Notes: generated from the sequence alone by a model not told the origin. DNA of 64,000 nucleotides from G963667075 sp963667075 (GCA_963667075.1 OY762938.1:1674001-1738000), one strand, 5' to 3'; shown: positions 26,570-35,200, counted from the first letter of the stretch. Translations and numbers: made by a program.

Positions 26570-27547
26570 ATGAACCCTGTTCTCCTTAGCATTTTGATTG
26601 TGTTAGTTGTGCTTATTTTTATAGGGATGATCTGGGCTTTGATCGCTAATCAGAAGGCCGAAGAGAAAAAGCGGATTATGGCTGTGATTTCAGGTCGTGT
26701 CGGGCAGGATATGCCATTAAGTGATGGTGATCTTAAAAACAAGAGACGGGCAGAACTTGCACAAAAGCTGCAGGACAGTGAAAAAGCGGCAGGGAAGAAA
26801 GATGGCTTTACGTTAAAAGAGCTTTTGCAACAGGCTGGTCTTGATATATCGACAAAGAGATTCTGGATGCTATCAATCCTTTTGAGTGTTGTTTTAACAA
26901 GTTTGGCAAAACTTTCCGGTGTGGGGCTATTTGTGGTGTTGGCCTGTTCGGTGATTGGTTTGCTTGGGATTCCGCGTTTTATTTTAAAATTCATGATCCA
27001 GAGGCGACAGAAAAAATTTCTTGATGATTTTTCAGATGCGCTAGAGGCTGTTGTGCGTCTCTTAAAGGCAGGTATGCCCGTGGCTGAAGCGATTTCCATG
27101 ATCTCGCGTGAGTTCAAAGGGCCTGTGGCTGAAGAAATGTCTATGATTTATGATGCACAGCGCGTAGGTGTCTCTTTGGGTGAGGCGGTGCTGGATGCCG
27201 CAAAACGGATGCCGATTCCGGAAATGCAGATGTTTTCGGTCGGGATTGCGATTCAGCAACAAACGGGGTCCAGTTTGTCTGATATTCTGCAAGGTCTGGC
27301 CAATGTTATAAGGGCGCGTTATCGCCTCAAAAGAAAAGTGCAGGCACTCTCTGCCGAAGCAAAGGGGTCGGCGGCCATTATCGGGGCTTTGCCCATTCTG
27401 GTGGCGAGCGGTCTTTATTGTATTAATCCTGGTTATATGGGCGTGTTATTCTCTGACCCGGCAGGGCACAGGCTTTTAATGGGGGCCGGGACCTGGATGG
27501 GGATGGGTATTCTTGTTATGCGTCAGATGATTAACTTTAAAATATAG
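26570..27547 (+). CDS. tadB: Inner-membrane pilus platform protein TadB
   Basis: A 325-residue GspF/T2SSF-domain protein. An N-terminal membrane helix is followed by a charged segment, two more helices near 100-140, and the cytoplasmic T2SSF domain (DDFSDALEAVVRLLKAGMP, ISREFKGPVAEEM, QTGSSLSDILQGLANVIR), then two C-terminal helices. It forms the membrane platform together with TadC. ATG immediately follows the cpaF stop. Confidence 0.95.
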   Translation: MNPVLLSILIVLVVLIFIGMIWALIANQKAEEKKRIMAVISGRVGQDMPLSDGDLKNKRRAELAQKLQDSEKAAGKKDGFTLKELLQQAGLDISTKRFWMLSILLSVVLTSLAKLSGVGLFVVLACSVIGLLGIPRFILKFMIQRRQKKFLDDFSDALEAVVRLLKAGMPVAEAISMISREFKGPVAEEMSMIYDAQRVGVSLGEAVLDAAKRMPIPEMQMFSVGIAIQQQTGSSLSDILQGLANVIRARYRLKRKVQALSAEAKGSAAIIGALPILVASGLYCINPGYMGVLFSDPAGHRLLMGAGTWMGMGILVMRQMINFKI

Positions 27548-27560
27548 AAAGGGAACGCTA

Positions 27561-28496
27561 GTGGATACAGAACAAATGATCGTCCTGCTGAGTGCCTTTG
27601 GTGCGGCGGCTTCCTTTGTGGCTTTTGCCTTGCCCTTTTTGAACCGCTCAGAAAAAAGAGAGCGTTATCGCAATGTGATTGAAAAGAAAAGAAAAGCGCT
27701 CTTCGAAGCGACAAAAAATCCAAAGCAGGCGGAAACGATGTCAGCCAGAGATTCTATGGCGACGTTGTTTAAGGTCGAAAAGATGCTGGGGGAGTTTGGT
27801 GAACGCCTAAGGGATCAGATGCTTCAGGCCGGTATCAGAAGCCCCAAAGCCCCGATTTATTTCTTTGCAGCCCGTATTGTGCTTCCCATTGTCCTGATGT
27901 TCTTTGCATGGGTGATTATGACGCAAGGAGAAAAAGAGTTTGAAGGGGGCGAGGTGATGCTGGCTGTTGTCGGCATGGCTTTTTCTGGTTATTTCCTGCC
28001 GGGGCTTTTGATTAAGAACCATATTCAGAAGAGACAGCAGGAGATCAGCCTCGTTTTCCCGGATGCGCTTGATATGATGCTGATTTGCGTGCAAGGCGGG
28101 ATTGGGCTTGAGCAAACGATTAACCGTGTGGCTGATGACGTTGTAGAGCAATCCCCTCTGCTTGCCGAAGAGCTGGGTATTTTAAGCGCTGAAATGGGGA
28201 TGTTGAATGACCGCCGGGCGGCTTTAAAAGATTTTGCAAGACGCGTAGGAAGCAGTTCCGCCCGCTCATTCTCAACCTCCATCATTCAGGCAGAGCAATA
28301 TGGGACGTCAGTCTCCAACGCCATGCGTGTGATTGCGGATGAGCTAAGGGATGCCCGTATGGCCGAAGCGGAAAGAAAGGCGGCTTCCTTGCCGCCGAAA
28401 CTCACTGTGCCCATGATCCTGTTCTTTATGCCAGCTCTCTTCATCGTTATTCTTGGCCCGGCCTTCATCAAGGCGAGTATCGCGGGCTTGACGTAA
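27561..28496 (+). CDS. tadC: Inner-membrane pilus platform protein TadC
   Basis: A 311-residue second GspF/T2SSF-domain protein, partner of TadB. The start codon is GTG at 27561, after AAAGGGA. An N-terminal membrane helix, a pair at about 95-160, the T2SSF domain (FPDALDMMLICVQGGIGLEQ, then LAEELGILSAEMGML and AEQYGTSVSNAMRVIADELR), and a terminal hydrophobic segment (ILFFMPALFIVILGPAF) are visible. It is the last gene of the forward pilus run. Confidence 0.95.
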   Translation: MDTEQMIVLLSAFGAAASFVAFALPFLNRSEKRERYRNVIEKKRKALFEATKNPKQAETMSARDSMATLFKVEKMLGEFGERLRDQMLQAGIRSPKAPIYFFAARIVLPIVLMFFAWVIMTQGEKEFEGGEVMLAVVGMAFSGYFLPGLLIKNHIQKRQQEISLVFPDALDMMLICVQGGIGLEQTINRVADDVVEQSPLLAEELGILSAEMGMLNDRRAALKDFARRVGSSSARSFSTSIIQAEQYGTSVSNAMRVIADELRDARMAEAERKAASLPPKLTVPMILFFMPALFIVILGPAFIKASIAGLT

Positions 28497-28601
28497 AACA
28501 TGACTAAAAGAAACGCGGCAAATAGAGATAGCCTTGGGTGTTTTTGTTCTCTATGATTACGAGGGGCGTTTGAAGAGGCGAATTACAGGCAGGAGAGTAA
28601 A

Positions 28602-28799
28602 ATGCAAGAAAAAAAAGGTCAAAGTCCAAAACGTAAACCTTTGGATCCTGATAGTTTAAATTTGCAGGCAATATTGAGAAATTCTGCCAATGTGGCGTTT
28701 CGCGCAGGACTGATAGGGGAGAGGCAGTGGAATGCTTCTCTTAAAAGGCTTTCCCCAAGGAAGAGAAGGTTACATCAGCCAACCTTTATTGGTCGATAG
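28602..28799 (+). CDS. Small basic hypothetical protein
   Basis: A 65-residue protein, ATG at 28602 preceded by AGGAGAG. It is strongly basic (KRKPLDPD; RKRRLHQPTF), with a possible amphipathic helix LNLQAILRNSANVAF. No membrane segment or known domain. It follows tadC by about 105 bases and could be a late part of that transcript. It is retained because of the good ribosome binding site; function unknown. Confidence 0.5.
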   Translation: MQEKKGQSPKRKPLDPDSLNLQAILRNSANVAFRAGLIGERQWNASLKRLSPRKRRLHQPTFIGR

Positions 28800-28846
28800 G
28801 CAGGGCAATCCAAAAAACACGCTGGTGTGAGCCGGTTTTATTCGTT

Positions 28847-28881
28847 CACGCCAAGACCGCAAAGGGCCGCCAAGAACACAA
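28847..28881. repeat. CGCCAAG-type degenerate repeat
   Basis: The stretch CGCCAAGACCGCAAAGG followed by GCCGCCAAGAAC is a short iteration of a CGCCAAGA/CGCAAAG unit, resembling tandem intergenic repeats seen in many bacterial genomes. Only one degenerate copy is visible here. Confidence 0.35.
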
Positions 28882-28967
28882 AAGACTATGGAAGCCACTG
28901 CAAAGGTCAAAAAATAAGCCCTTTTGCTTTTCTTGTGCAGGCGGCAATCTTTTAAAAGCAATAAGTT

Positions 28968-29012
28968 AAAGATCCCCGTTTTCACGGGGAAAGCAATAAT
29001 CGGATCTTTTTC
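28968..29012. terminator. Compound terminator between converging genes
   Basis: AAAGATCC (28968-28975) pairs with GGATCTTT (29002-29009), followed by T; CCCCG/CGGGG (28974-28978, 28985-28989) makes an alternative inner stem. It lies between the forward small gene and the reverse-strand genes and could end transcripts from both sides. Confidence 0.6.
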
Positions 29013-29027
29013 GAAAGGTTTCTATTT

Positions 29028-29252
29028 TTACTTAATGTTTAGTATAAGTGTCGTAGCGTGAGGGTTTATTTGCTCATTCGTGTTTGAAGTAAAGAGTTTA
29101 AGATCAGCCTCATCATTGTCTTTAATGCGTCCAGCATAGCCGGCAGAGCATCCATCTGCGCTAAACTGTACATCTTGGGAAAACCTTTTCAATACATCTT
29201 TTGCTGTATCTGCGTATGCTCCATCGTTAAAAGTAATGCTCGCTATTTTCAT
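29028..29252 (-). CDS. Small hypothetical protein, paralogue of the neighbouring gene
   Basis: A 74-residue protein, last of the reverse-strand run. It shares with the gene upstream of it the pattern hydrophobic strand, small helix, FSxD(V/I), then AD-x-C: here LKRFSQDVQFSADGCSA, there LAIFSKDIETGADACFV. There is no signal peptide or membrane segment. Function unknown; the pairing is seen in the sequence, the family is not recognised. Confidence 0.6.
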   Translation of the reverse strand: MKIASITFNDGAYADTAKDVLKRFSQDVQFSADGCSAGYAGRIKDNDEADLKLFTSNTNEQINPHATTLILNIK

Positions 29253-29333
29253 ATTATTTATCCATCGATTTAATTATAACGTTCAAGATGTTTTCTATGA
29301 TATTATTATTCATAACGCAATGTTTTTTATTTG

Positions 29334-29561
29334 CTATCCCTTATACAGCGTAAAAACAGGCTCATCGTTGTAGTCTTGCTTATTGATATCGGCAATGTAT
29401 TGTTTTAGCGCGTGATAATCCTCGTCTGCAATATCAGCTTGTGGGAGAACAAAGCACGCATCAGCCCCTGTTTCTATATCCTTTGAGAATATGGCCAAAA
29501 TCTCCTCTGCCTTGGCTTGTAGGGCAGGGTTTGTGAAGGCGAGGGTAACAAGCATGGCCAT
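29334..29561 (-). CDS. Small hypothetical protein, paralogue of the neighbouring gene
   Basis: A 75-residue protein that starts 20 bases after the tadD stop on the reverse strand and so is probably co-transcribed with it. It begins MAMLVTLAFTNPALQ; the second ATG could be the true start. Resemblance to the next small gene lies in FSKDIETGADACF and the similar overall length. Likely a compact alpha/beta protein in the cytoplasm. Function unknown. Confidence 0.62.
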   Translation of the reverse strand: MAMLVTLAFTNPALQAKAEEILAIFSKDIETGADACFVLPQADIADEDYHALKQYIADINKQDYNDEPVFTLYKG

Positions 29562-29581
29562 GGTTTTTTTGGTTTGTTTTT

Positions 29582-30313
29582 TTAAGCGTGATCTGGTTTT
29601 TTCTTCGGTTTTGGTGCAGGTCTGTAATAGTCCCCAAGTGGTCTGGCCGGTTCATTGAGTGTTTTAATAATGCGTAAGTTGCGTTCAATCTCACGGCGCT
29701 GTGGGGCCATGTCTTTTGCTCTTTTCAGGATAGCGATAGATTCTTCGACTCTTTCCTGTGCGGCGAGGTTTAAGGCCAGATTGTTCATGACAGGGACAGG
29801 GTCGCCTTGCCATGATTCCAGAGCTCTTCTGAAAGCGGCTTCTGCAGGGGCATGGTTTCCTTGTGCATCAAGAGCTATCGCTAAAGCATGATAGGCAGAA
29901 GAGGAGGTGTCGTCTTTTTTGACGGCGCGGCGGGCATAGCTTTCTGCTGTAGAGTAATTGCCCCTTTCCATTTGGACGTGCGCGAACTCTATCAGGGGCG
30001 CAATGTCGGCTGTCTCATCATTGGCAAACGGGGAGAGAACAGTTTCAGCTTTGTACAAATAACCGTTTTTTCTAAGCGCACTGGCATATTGAACTGCGGC
30101 TTTTGGATCGTTTGGGTTACGTTTATATACTTTTTCAAGCAGGATGAGGTTTTCTTTTGTCTGACCTTTGTCCATCGCTGTGTTCGCCGCGTTTTCAATG
30201 GCGGTGCTGATTCTGTCATTTTGTTCGGTATCGGACATTGTTAAGCCACAGCTTGACAAGGCGAAGCAGGACAAAGCGGATAAAATCAAGAATTTAACAT
30301 GTGTGTTTAGCAT
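29582..30313 (-). CDS. tadD: Tad pilus TPR lipoprotein TadD
   Basis: A 243-residue lipoprotein with signal peptide and lipobox ALSSC, followed by tetratricopeptide repeats (NDPKAAVQYASALRKNGYLY, NYSTAESYARRAVKKDDTSS, HAPAEAAFRRALESWQGD, RVEESIAILKRAKDMAP). TadD-type proteins are thought to help assemble the secretin. I use the ATG at 30313; a TTG five codons upstream is possible. The C-terminal tail is proline/lysine-rich. It lies opposite the main pilus run and 17 bases after the gene for the pilus N-domain protein. Confidence 0.9.
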   Translation of the reverse strand: MLNTHVKFLILSALSCFALSSCGLTMSDTEQNDRISTAIENAANTAMDKGQTKENLILLEKVYKRNPNDPKAAVQYASALRKNGYLYKAETVLSPFANDETADIAPLIEFAHVQMERGNYSTAESYARRAVKKDDTSSSAYHALAIALDAQGNHAPAEAAFRRALESWQGDPVPVMNNLALNLAAQERVEESIAILKRAKDMAPQRREIERNLRIIKTLNEPARPLGDYYRPAPKPKKKPDHA

Positions 30314-30345
30314 CGTGGTGACCTTCAATAAATTTCCTAATGTGC

Positions 30346-30936
30346 TTATTCCTTTAAGTCGTCGGGCATGCCGCCATTAGACGCTTCTTCCGGGATGACT
30401 TTTTCCTTTGAGCTGTTTTCTTCTTGCATGACATTTACTTCATGGCACATATCGGGACAGAAGAAAACACTATAACGCTGGCACCCGTCCATTTCTGCGG
30501 TGCAAGTGCGCCGGACCCTGATATAGTCTTGTTTAGGGGAAGCGACGATAACGTGACGCCCCATGATGACCCGTCCTGTGCTGTCTACAGCCTCGAAATA
30601 TGTTGCACCGGGTAAGCGCGGTATAAGCACCAATGTGCGGCTTGAATCCGGGTAAACGCTTAAATGAGCATCGTTCCCAACGATAACATTCGCCATATTC
30701 CGGCTGAGCCGAACGATTTCCGGCTTATCGGGGGTTAGTCGTATCATCGGGTATGCGGAGGATGTTATTTCCCCGTCAATTTCATCTGGAACACTTTCAT
30801 TTAAAACACTGGCGGGTGGCAGAATCTGATTAAAATCATCCTGATTGTCAGCCAATGAAGGGGAGAGGCTTGTGAAAAGCAGAACGCCGGCCATCACCGA
30901 AAGAGAGAATATATGTCGTATCATAGCAAAAAACAT
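30346..30936 (-). CDS. Pilus-type N-domain periplasmic protein (T2SS/T3SS pilus N-domain)
   Basis: A 196-residue secreted protein with a signal peptide ending at SPSLADN. Residues about 65-130 match the N-terminal domain of CpaC-type secretins (RLTPDKPEIVRLSRNMANVI, then VLIPRLPGATYFEAVD), but the secretin channel is missing. Four cysteines near the C-terminus (RTCTAEMDGCQ, FFCPDMCHEV) could form two disulphides. It is the first gene of the reverse run before tadD, so probably an accessory of the same pilus. It could act as a secretin chaperone or a cap; this is inference. Confidence 0.82.
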   Translation of the reverse strand: MFFAMIRHIFSLSVMAGVLLFTSLSPSLADNQDDFNQILPPASVLNESVPDEIDGEITSSAYPMIRLTPDKPEIVRLSRNMANVIVGNDAHLSVYPDSSRTLVLIPRLPGATYFEAVDSTGRVIMGRHVIVASPKQDYIRVRRTCTAEMDGCQRYSVFFCPDMCHEVNVMQEENSSKEKVIPEEASNGGMPDDLKE

Positions 30937-31056
30937 TCGCTGTCGTTAATCTTTATAAAGGGAGAGTATAATCAAACGCAGCGTAAAGTATAACCCTTTA
31001 TGTTTCAAGGATCACGTGTTTTTTTTAGTTAGAATCAATGGCTGCATCTATCGCGG

Positions 31057-31623
31057 CTAGACAATAAGTGCCTTTAGCATGGACATGGCCTTTAGCATGG
31101 TCTGGTCGATGCCCATGATGAGGATGGCTGTGCTCGCCCCCAATTCCCATGGAATACGAAAAACCTGCGTCGTGATATAAGCCAGATAAAGATAATCTAC
31201 AAGAGACATGAAAATGGCGTACACTTCTATTTTTTCGAAAAGGTTTATATCTAATCCGAGTTGCAGAAAAATCGGTACGGTCAGGATTAGAGAAGCAATT
31301 GAAAACCAGTTACAGGCTGTGATGTATCTGAAGAAATGTTCATTCTTTTTGAGCCCCTTTGATATGCAGAAAACGGCACTCAGAGAGAGTATGGAGGATA
31401 AAACGATACGGACACTATGCAAAACAATCAACAGGGTTAAGGGGGTGCCGTCTGACTTTAGTATCCATATCAGGATCAGAAGGGGAATCATGGCAACGGG
31501 AATAAGAAAGGAATGTATAGCTGATTTTTTTGATGAGGAAAATCTATCAAGCCCTTGTCTCATAAATAAAAATATCTCAAAAACACCAAGAATGTTATTT
31601 TTTATTTCTTGCTTTGTAAACAT
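31057..31623 (-). CDS. Polytopic membrane protein of unknown function
   Basis: A 188-residue inner-membrane protein. About five hydrophobic helices are visible (HSFLIPVAMIPLLILIWIL; IVLSSILSLSAVFCI; WFSIASLILTVPIFL; AIFMSLVDYLYLAYITTQVF; ASTAILIMGIDQTML) after a charged N-terminus. The layout resembles the Yip1-like class, but I cannot name the family. It is divergent from secE. The intervening 31624-31874 shows only a distant inverted repeat CTGACAAA/TTTGTCAG (31772, 31824) and no tRNA-Trp gene. Confidence 0.7.
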   Translation of the reverse strand: MFTKQEIKNNILGVFEIFLFMRQGLDRFSSSKKSAIHSFLIPVAMIPLLILIWILKSDGTPLTLLIVLHSVRIVLSSILSLSAVFCISKGLKKNEHFFRYITACNWFSIASLILTVPIFLQLGLDINLFEKIEVYAIFMSLVDYLYLAYITTQVFRIPWELGASTAILIMGIDQTMLKAMSMLKALIV

Positions 31624-31874
31624 GCTGTAACCCCTTGTAGCAAAAATAAATATATCTTTTTTATTTTAGCAAGAGTGTGAGGTGGATTACAAATTTGTAT
31701 CTTTTTTGTGCTTTATGCGTAAAAAATCTTCTGGATTTTTGGTGCTGATTAGTTTAAATAGACAGCATTCCCTGACAAACGGTAGTAGTATTTAATCCTT
31801 GGCCTGTGCCAGAACACGAACCTTTTGTCAGAGTTCTTTTAAGAAAGTTAGGAAAGAGAATAAGGTTATTTAAC

Positions 31875-32072
31875 ATGGCAAAAACGAAGCCTGCAGAATT
31901 TATCCGCCAAGTGCGCACTGAGCTAAAGAAAGTCACATGGCCTTCCAGAAAAGAAACAACTGTCAGTGTTGTTGCCGTGTTTGTCATGGTGACGATCGCT
32001 GCAATTTTTTTGTTCCTGGCGGACCAGACAATGGCCCTTGTCGTCAGCTTCTTGCTGGGGCTGGGTGGCTAG
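31875..32072 (+). CDS. secE: Protein translocase subunit SecE
   Basis: A 65-residue single-span subunit that clamps the SecY channel. The start at 31875 gives MAKTKPAEFIRQVRTELKKV, followed by the family hallmark TWPSRKET and a membrane helix (VVAVFVMVTIAAIFLFLAD). The open frame extends upstream but that extension is not family-like. nusG follows, as is usual. Confidence 0.97.
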   Translation: MAKTKPAEFIRQVRTELKKVTWPSRKETTVSVVAVFVMVTIAAIFLFLADQTMALVVSFLLGLGG

Positions 32073-32154
32073 AGTTTGAAATTGGAACTCACAAAACCAA
32101 TACAAAAAACGTAATTTTAGATTAAGTATTTAAAAAAGAATAAGGAAAAAAACG

Positions 32155-32685
32155 ATGGCGATGCGCTGGTATGTCCTTCACGTATATTCGGGCTTTGAAA
32201 CTAAAGTATCTGATGCAATTCATGAAAAAGCCCGTAAACAAGGTCTGGAAGACAAAGTAGGGGATATCCTTGTACCGACAGAAGAAGTGATGGAAGTTAA
32301 ACGCGGCCAGCGTGTGCAGGCTGAACGGAAATTTTTTCCGGGCTATGTGTTGGCTAAGCTTGATATGGATGATGAAGTCTGGCACATGGTAAAAGATACG
32401 CCGAAAGTGACCGGTTTTTTAGGGTCTGGTAACAAACCGATACCAATGAGTAATGCGGAAGCCGAGCGAATCCTGAAACAAATTCAGGAGGGTGTGGAAC
32501 GTCCGAGACCTTCTATTACCTTTGATATCGGTGAAGAGATAAAAGTGGCAGATGGTCCTTTCGCTTCGTTCAACGGTATGGTTGAGGAAGTTGATGAAGA
32601 AAAAGGCAAGCTGAAAGTTACGGTGTCTATCTTTGGCCGTGCAACCCCTGTGGAGCTGGAATATTCTCAGGTGGAAAAATTGTAG
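32155..32685 (+). CDS. nusG: Transcription termination/antitermination factor NusG
   Basis: A 176-residue elongation factor that binds the RNA polymerase clamp and Rho or S10. The NGN domain opens MRWYVLHVYSGFETKV, with FFPGYVLAKLDMDDEVWH and VTGFLG; the C-terminal KOW motif is VADGPFASFNGMVEEVDEEK with VSIFGRATPVELEYSQVEKL. Full length and intact. A hairpin separates it from rplK. Confidence 0.98.
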   Translation: MAMRWYVLHVYSGFETKVSDAIHEKARKQGLEDKVGDILVPTEEVMEVKRGQRVQAERKFFPGYVLAKLDMDDEVWHMVKDTPKVTGFLGSGNKPIPMSNAEAERILKQIQEGVERPRPSITFDIGEEIKVADGPFASFNGMVEEVDEEKGKLKVTVSIFGRATPVELEYSQVEKL

Positions 32686-32721
32686 GCTCTTGCTGACACG
32701 CTAAGAATTATCTTGATTTTT

Positions 32722-32754
32722 AAGATGCGGTTCCTTATGGTGCCGCATCTTTTT
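32722..32754 (+). terminator. Terminator-like hairpin between nusG and rplK
   Basis: AAGATGCGG (32722-32730) pairs with CCGCATCTT (32743-32751), then a short T run. It may terminate or attenuate transcription before the L11 operon. Confidence 0.7.
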
Positions 32755-32834
32755 ATGTTGAAAAGAACTGTGGGAGGCTTTGCCATAAGCTGTACCACGG
32801 CCCCTGAAATACTTTTTATATAACGGAGGAAAAA

Positions 32835-33269
32835 ATGGCAGGAAAGAAAATTAACGGGTTTATTAACCTGACGATTCCGGCGGGCGCTGCTAACCCGTCA
32901 CCGCCTGTTGGACCGGCTCTTGGTCAGCATGGCGTTAATATCATGGAATTCTGTAAGGCATTCAATGCCAAAACTGAGGAATTGGGCAAGGGTGTTCCTA
33001 TTCCTGTTGTCATTACAGTTTATGAAGACCGTACGTTTACGTTTATTACGAAAAAGCCACCGGCCAGCCACTTTATTAAACAGGCTGCAAAAGTGAAAAA
33101 AGGCTCTTCCAATCCAAGCAAAGACATTGTAGCACAAATCTCAATGAAGCAGGTTCGTGAAATCGCGGAACAAAAAATGCAGGATTTGAACGCACATGAT
33201 ATCGATAATGCCGCACGCATTATTGCTGGTTCTGCCCGTTCAATGGGCATCGAAGTTGTGGAGGGTTAA
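32835..33269 (+). CDS. rplK: 50S ribosomal protein L11
   Basis: A 144-residue protein of the GTPase-associated centre that contacts 23S rRNA and is required for RelA activation. The N-terminal domain (INGFINLTIPAGAANPSPPV) and C-terminal RNA-binding domain (KDIVAQISMKQVREIAEQK, then RIIAGSARSMGIEV) are both complete. GGAGG lies 5 bases upstream of the start. rplA follows after four bases. Confidence 0.98.
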   Translation: MAGKKINGFINLTIPAGAANPSPPVGPALGQHGVNIMEFCKAFNAKTEELGKGVPIPVVITVYEDRTFTFITKKPPASHFIKQAAKVKKGSSNPSKDIVAQISMKQVREIAEQKMQDLNAHDIDNAARIIAGSARSMGIEVVEG

Positions 33270-33273
33270 TCAC

Positions 33274-33978
33274 ATGGCGAAAACATCTAAAAAAATGACT
33301 AAAGCGAATGAAGTAGTGGATCGTGAAAAGTTTTACGGTTTGGACGAGGCTGTGAAAATCCTAAAAACAGCAGCGAAAGAACGTAAATTCGATGAAACGC
33401 TCGAGATTGCAATGAATCTTGGTGTTGATCCGCGTCACGCTGATCAGATTGTTCGTGGCATGGTTGAGCTGCCAAATGGCACTGGTGCAACGATTCGTGT
33501 TGCCGTGTTTGCGCGCGATGAAAAAGCAGAGGAAGCCAAAAAGGCTGGAGCTGATGTTGTCGGTGCGGAAGATCTGATGGAAGCGATCCAAAAAGGTGAA
33601 ATCAATTTTGATCGCTGTATCGCAACACCTGACATGATGCCGATTGTTGGTCGTCTTGGTAAGGTTCTCGGACCGCGTGGCCTGATGCCAAATCCAAAAC
33701 TGGGTACGGTGACGCCTGATGTCGCAAAGGCTGTTGAATCAGCCAAAGGCGGTGCTGTGGAGTTCCGTGCTGAAAAAGCTGGTATCGTTCATGCCGGTGT
33801 TGGGAAAGTAAGCTTCACAGAAGCCAAGCTCGCTGAAAACATTCGTGCCTTCTATGCCGCGATTGTTAAGGCGAAGCCTTCAGGGGCCAAAGGCACATAC
33901 GTCAAAAAAGTAACGCTGACCTCTACGATGGGACCAGGTGTCAAGATTGATGTAGCGTCTTTGGTTGAATCGGCTTAA
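33274..33978 (+). CDS. rplA: 50S ribosomal protein L1
   Basis: A 234-residue protein of the mobile L1 stalk at the ribosomal exit site; in other bacteria it also represses its own operon. The start at 33274 (MAKTSKKMTKA) is the family one. GVDPRHADQIVRGMVELPNG and LGKVLGPRGLMPNPKLGTV (core GPRGLMPNPKLGTV) are diagnostic. It ends the unit: a terminator follows 22 bases later, where most relatives continue into rplJ. Confidence 0.98.
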   Translation: MAKTSKKMTKANEVVDREKFYGLDEAVKILKTAAKERKFDETLEIAMNLGVDPRHADQIVRGMVELPNGTGATIRVAVFARDEKAEEAKKAGADVVGAEDLMEAIQKGEINFDRCIATPDMMPIVGRLGKVLGPRGLMPNPKLGTVTPDVAKAVESAKGGAVEFRAEKAGIVHAGVGKVSFTEAKLAENIRAFYAAIVKAKPSGAKGTYVKKVTLTSTMGPGVKIDVASLVESA

Positions 33979-34000
33979 CGGTCTATACGACTACGATTTC

Positions 34001-34033
34001 AAAAGCCCCGTACAATCTAGTGCGGGGCTTTTT
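34001..34033. terminator. Rho-independent terminator after rplA
   Basis: AAAAGCCCCG (34001-34010) pairs with CGGGGCTTTT ending near 34032. The symmetrical A- and T-tracts allow it to serve both rplA and the convergent gene at 34080. Confidence 0.88.
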
Positions 34034-34079
34034 CTATTCAAATATTCTTGGTGTTGGTGGCGTTTATAGTCATTACTTT

Positions 34080-35063
34080 TTATTTGAGGATCGGTTCTTT
34101 TTTTTGTTTTTGTTGTGTGCCTCTGCTCTCTTCAATAATGGCGGATAGTGTCTGATGGGGGCTATTTAATGCTGTAATAAAATAACTTTTAAGTGCTTCC
34201 GGTGTGGTCATGTCTTTGGCAATTTCAAGCTGCACCTTAGCCTCCTCCAGAGCTTCCGTCGCTTTATGGATATCGGTTATTTGTTGTGCTCTTACTTTTT
34301 CAGCGGATTCTTCAAATTCTTTTTTCAATTCTGGTAATGAGATACCATTTTCTTCTGATAACAGGTGTAAGGTTATGCCGAGATCTTTTCTTTCCCTGGT
34401 GAGTGGTAACAAAAATTCCCTGATGATCTCTTCTTTTTGTTCTGGTGAATAGGGGCACGCCATTTTTACCGAAAGAGGGGTGATGGCGACAACTTGAAGG
34501 TTAAGGTTTTTACAGATCTCTTCAATGGCAACGGCCTGGTCTTTTTCCATCAATTTTTGAATGGCTTTTTTATGAAGCTCTACGAATTTGCTGAGGGTTG
34601 CCTTATTGTTGAGTCCCCAGTTCATGGCATTCAGTGTGTATTTGCAGGTTGTTTCAGGCTCTGATTTTTCGAGTGCTTGTTCAAGCTGTGCCATAAAATA
34701 GCTGGCGGTTTCATCGTTTGGATAATTCTCGTATAAGCAAGGGTGTTTAAGTGGGGGCAATAAGGATTTCGGCTCTTGTTTTGCCAGTATTTTTTTTACA
34801 AGGTCTCCATTGGTTGTTGTTATATCGATGTTATTCCTGAGCAAGTAGGGGATCTGCCCGCAGTGTTTGGATAGGAGATCTGGATCGGTGGCCAGTAATT
34901 CATTTAAAAGGAACGCTATGCCTACATCTCCAGCTGGAATTTTTGCCGTGAGTAAAGCTTCCAAAATGTAATTTTCTGTGTCAACGTTTGGATCGTTTTT
35001 TACTTTTTGAATACGTGTTTTCAATTTTTCAAGAGGAGAACGAAAGAAAGAGAATGATACCAT
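34080..35063 (-). CDS. Helical hypothetical protein
   Basis: A 327-residue cytoplasmic protein with no signal peptide. It is rich in Leu, Lys and Glu and largely alpha-helical (LEKLKTRIQKVKND; VELHKKAIQKLMEKDQAVAI). A probable coiled coil lies at about 260-290 (EALEEAKVQLEIAK). It starts with ATG at 35063 after AAAGCATTG, with no clear ribosome binding site. It lies on the reverse strand between rplA and rplJ. No family recognised. Confidence 0.6.
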   Translation of the reverse strand: MVSFSFFRSPLEKLKTRIQKVKNDPNVDTENYILEALLTAKIPAGDVGIAFLLNELLATDPDLLSKHCGQIPYLLRNNIDITTTNGDLVKKILAKQEPKSLLPPLKHPCLYENYPNDETASYFMAQLEQALEKSEPETTCKYTLNAMNWGLNNKATLSKFVELHKKAIQKLMEKDQAVAIEEICKNLNLQVVAITPLSVKMACPYSPEQKEEIIREFLLPLTRERKDLGITLHLLSEENGISLPELKKEFEESAEKVRAQQITDIHKATEALEEAKVQLEIAKDMTTPEALKSYFITALNSPHQTLSAIIEESRGTQQKQKKEPILK

Positions 35064-35159
35064 CTTATTTACAATGCTTTCTAAAGGTTATTTTGTCATA
35101 AACATAACCTTTAGGATATGTTTTCATAAGCGTCAAGAGGTGGCTCTCTTTTTTTTGTT

Positions 35160-35187
35160 TTGTATGGTACCTGGGTTTTAGTATAAG
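35160..35187 (+). promoter_or_regulatory. Candidate promoter of the periplasmic binding protein gene
   Basis: TTGTAT at 35160 and TATAAG at 35182, spaced 16 bases. A reasonable sigma-70-like pair in the divergent gap. Confidence 0.4.
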
Positions 35188-35200
35188 GGAGGCTGTGAAG

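Noticed and set aside
28770..28985. 71-codon reverse-strand frame over the CGCCAAG-type repeat
   Set aside because: Its core is just the translation of the repeat and the terminator region; no support as a gene.
16898..30936. Tad locus as a recent mobile island
   Set aside because: There is no integrase, attachment site or tRNA, the base composition is like the neighbours, and the locus is split into convergent units. Old acquisition cannot be excluded.
31624..31874. tRNA-Trp gene expected before secE
   Set aside because: No cloverleaf or TTCGAATCC-type T-loop can be found here; the gene is not present at this spot.
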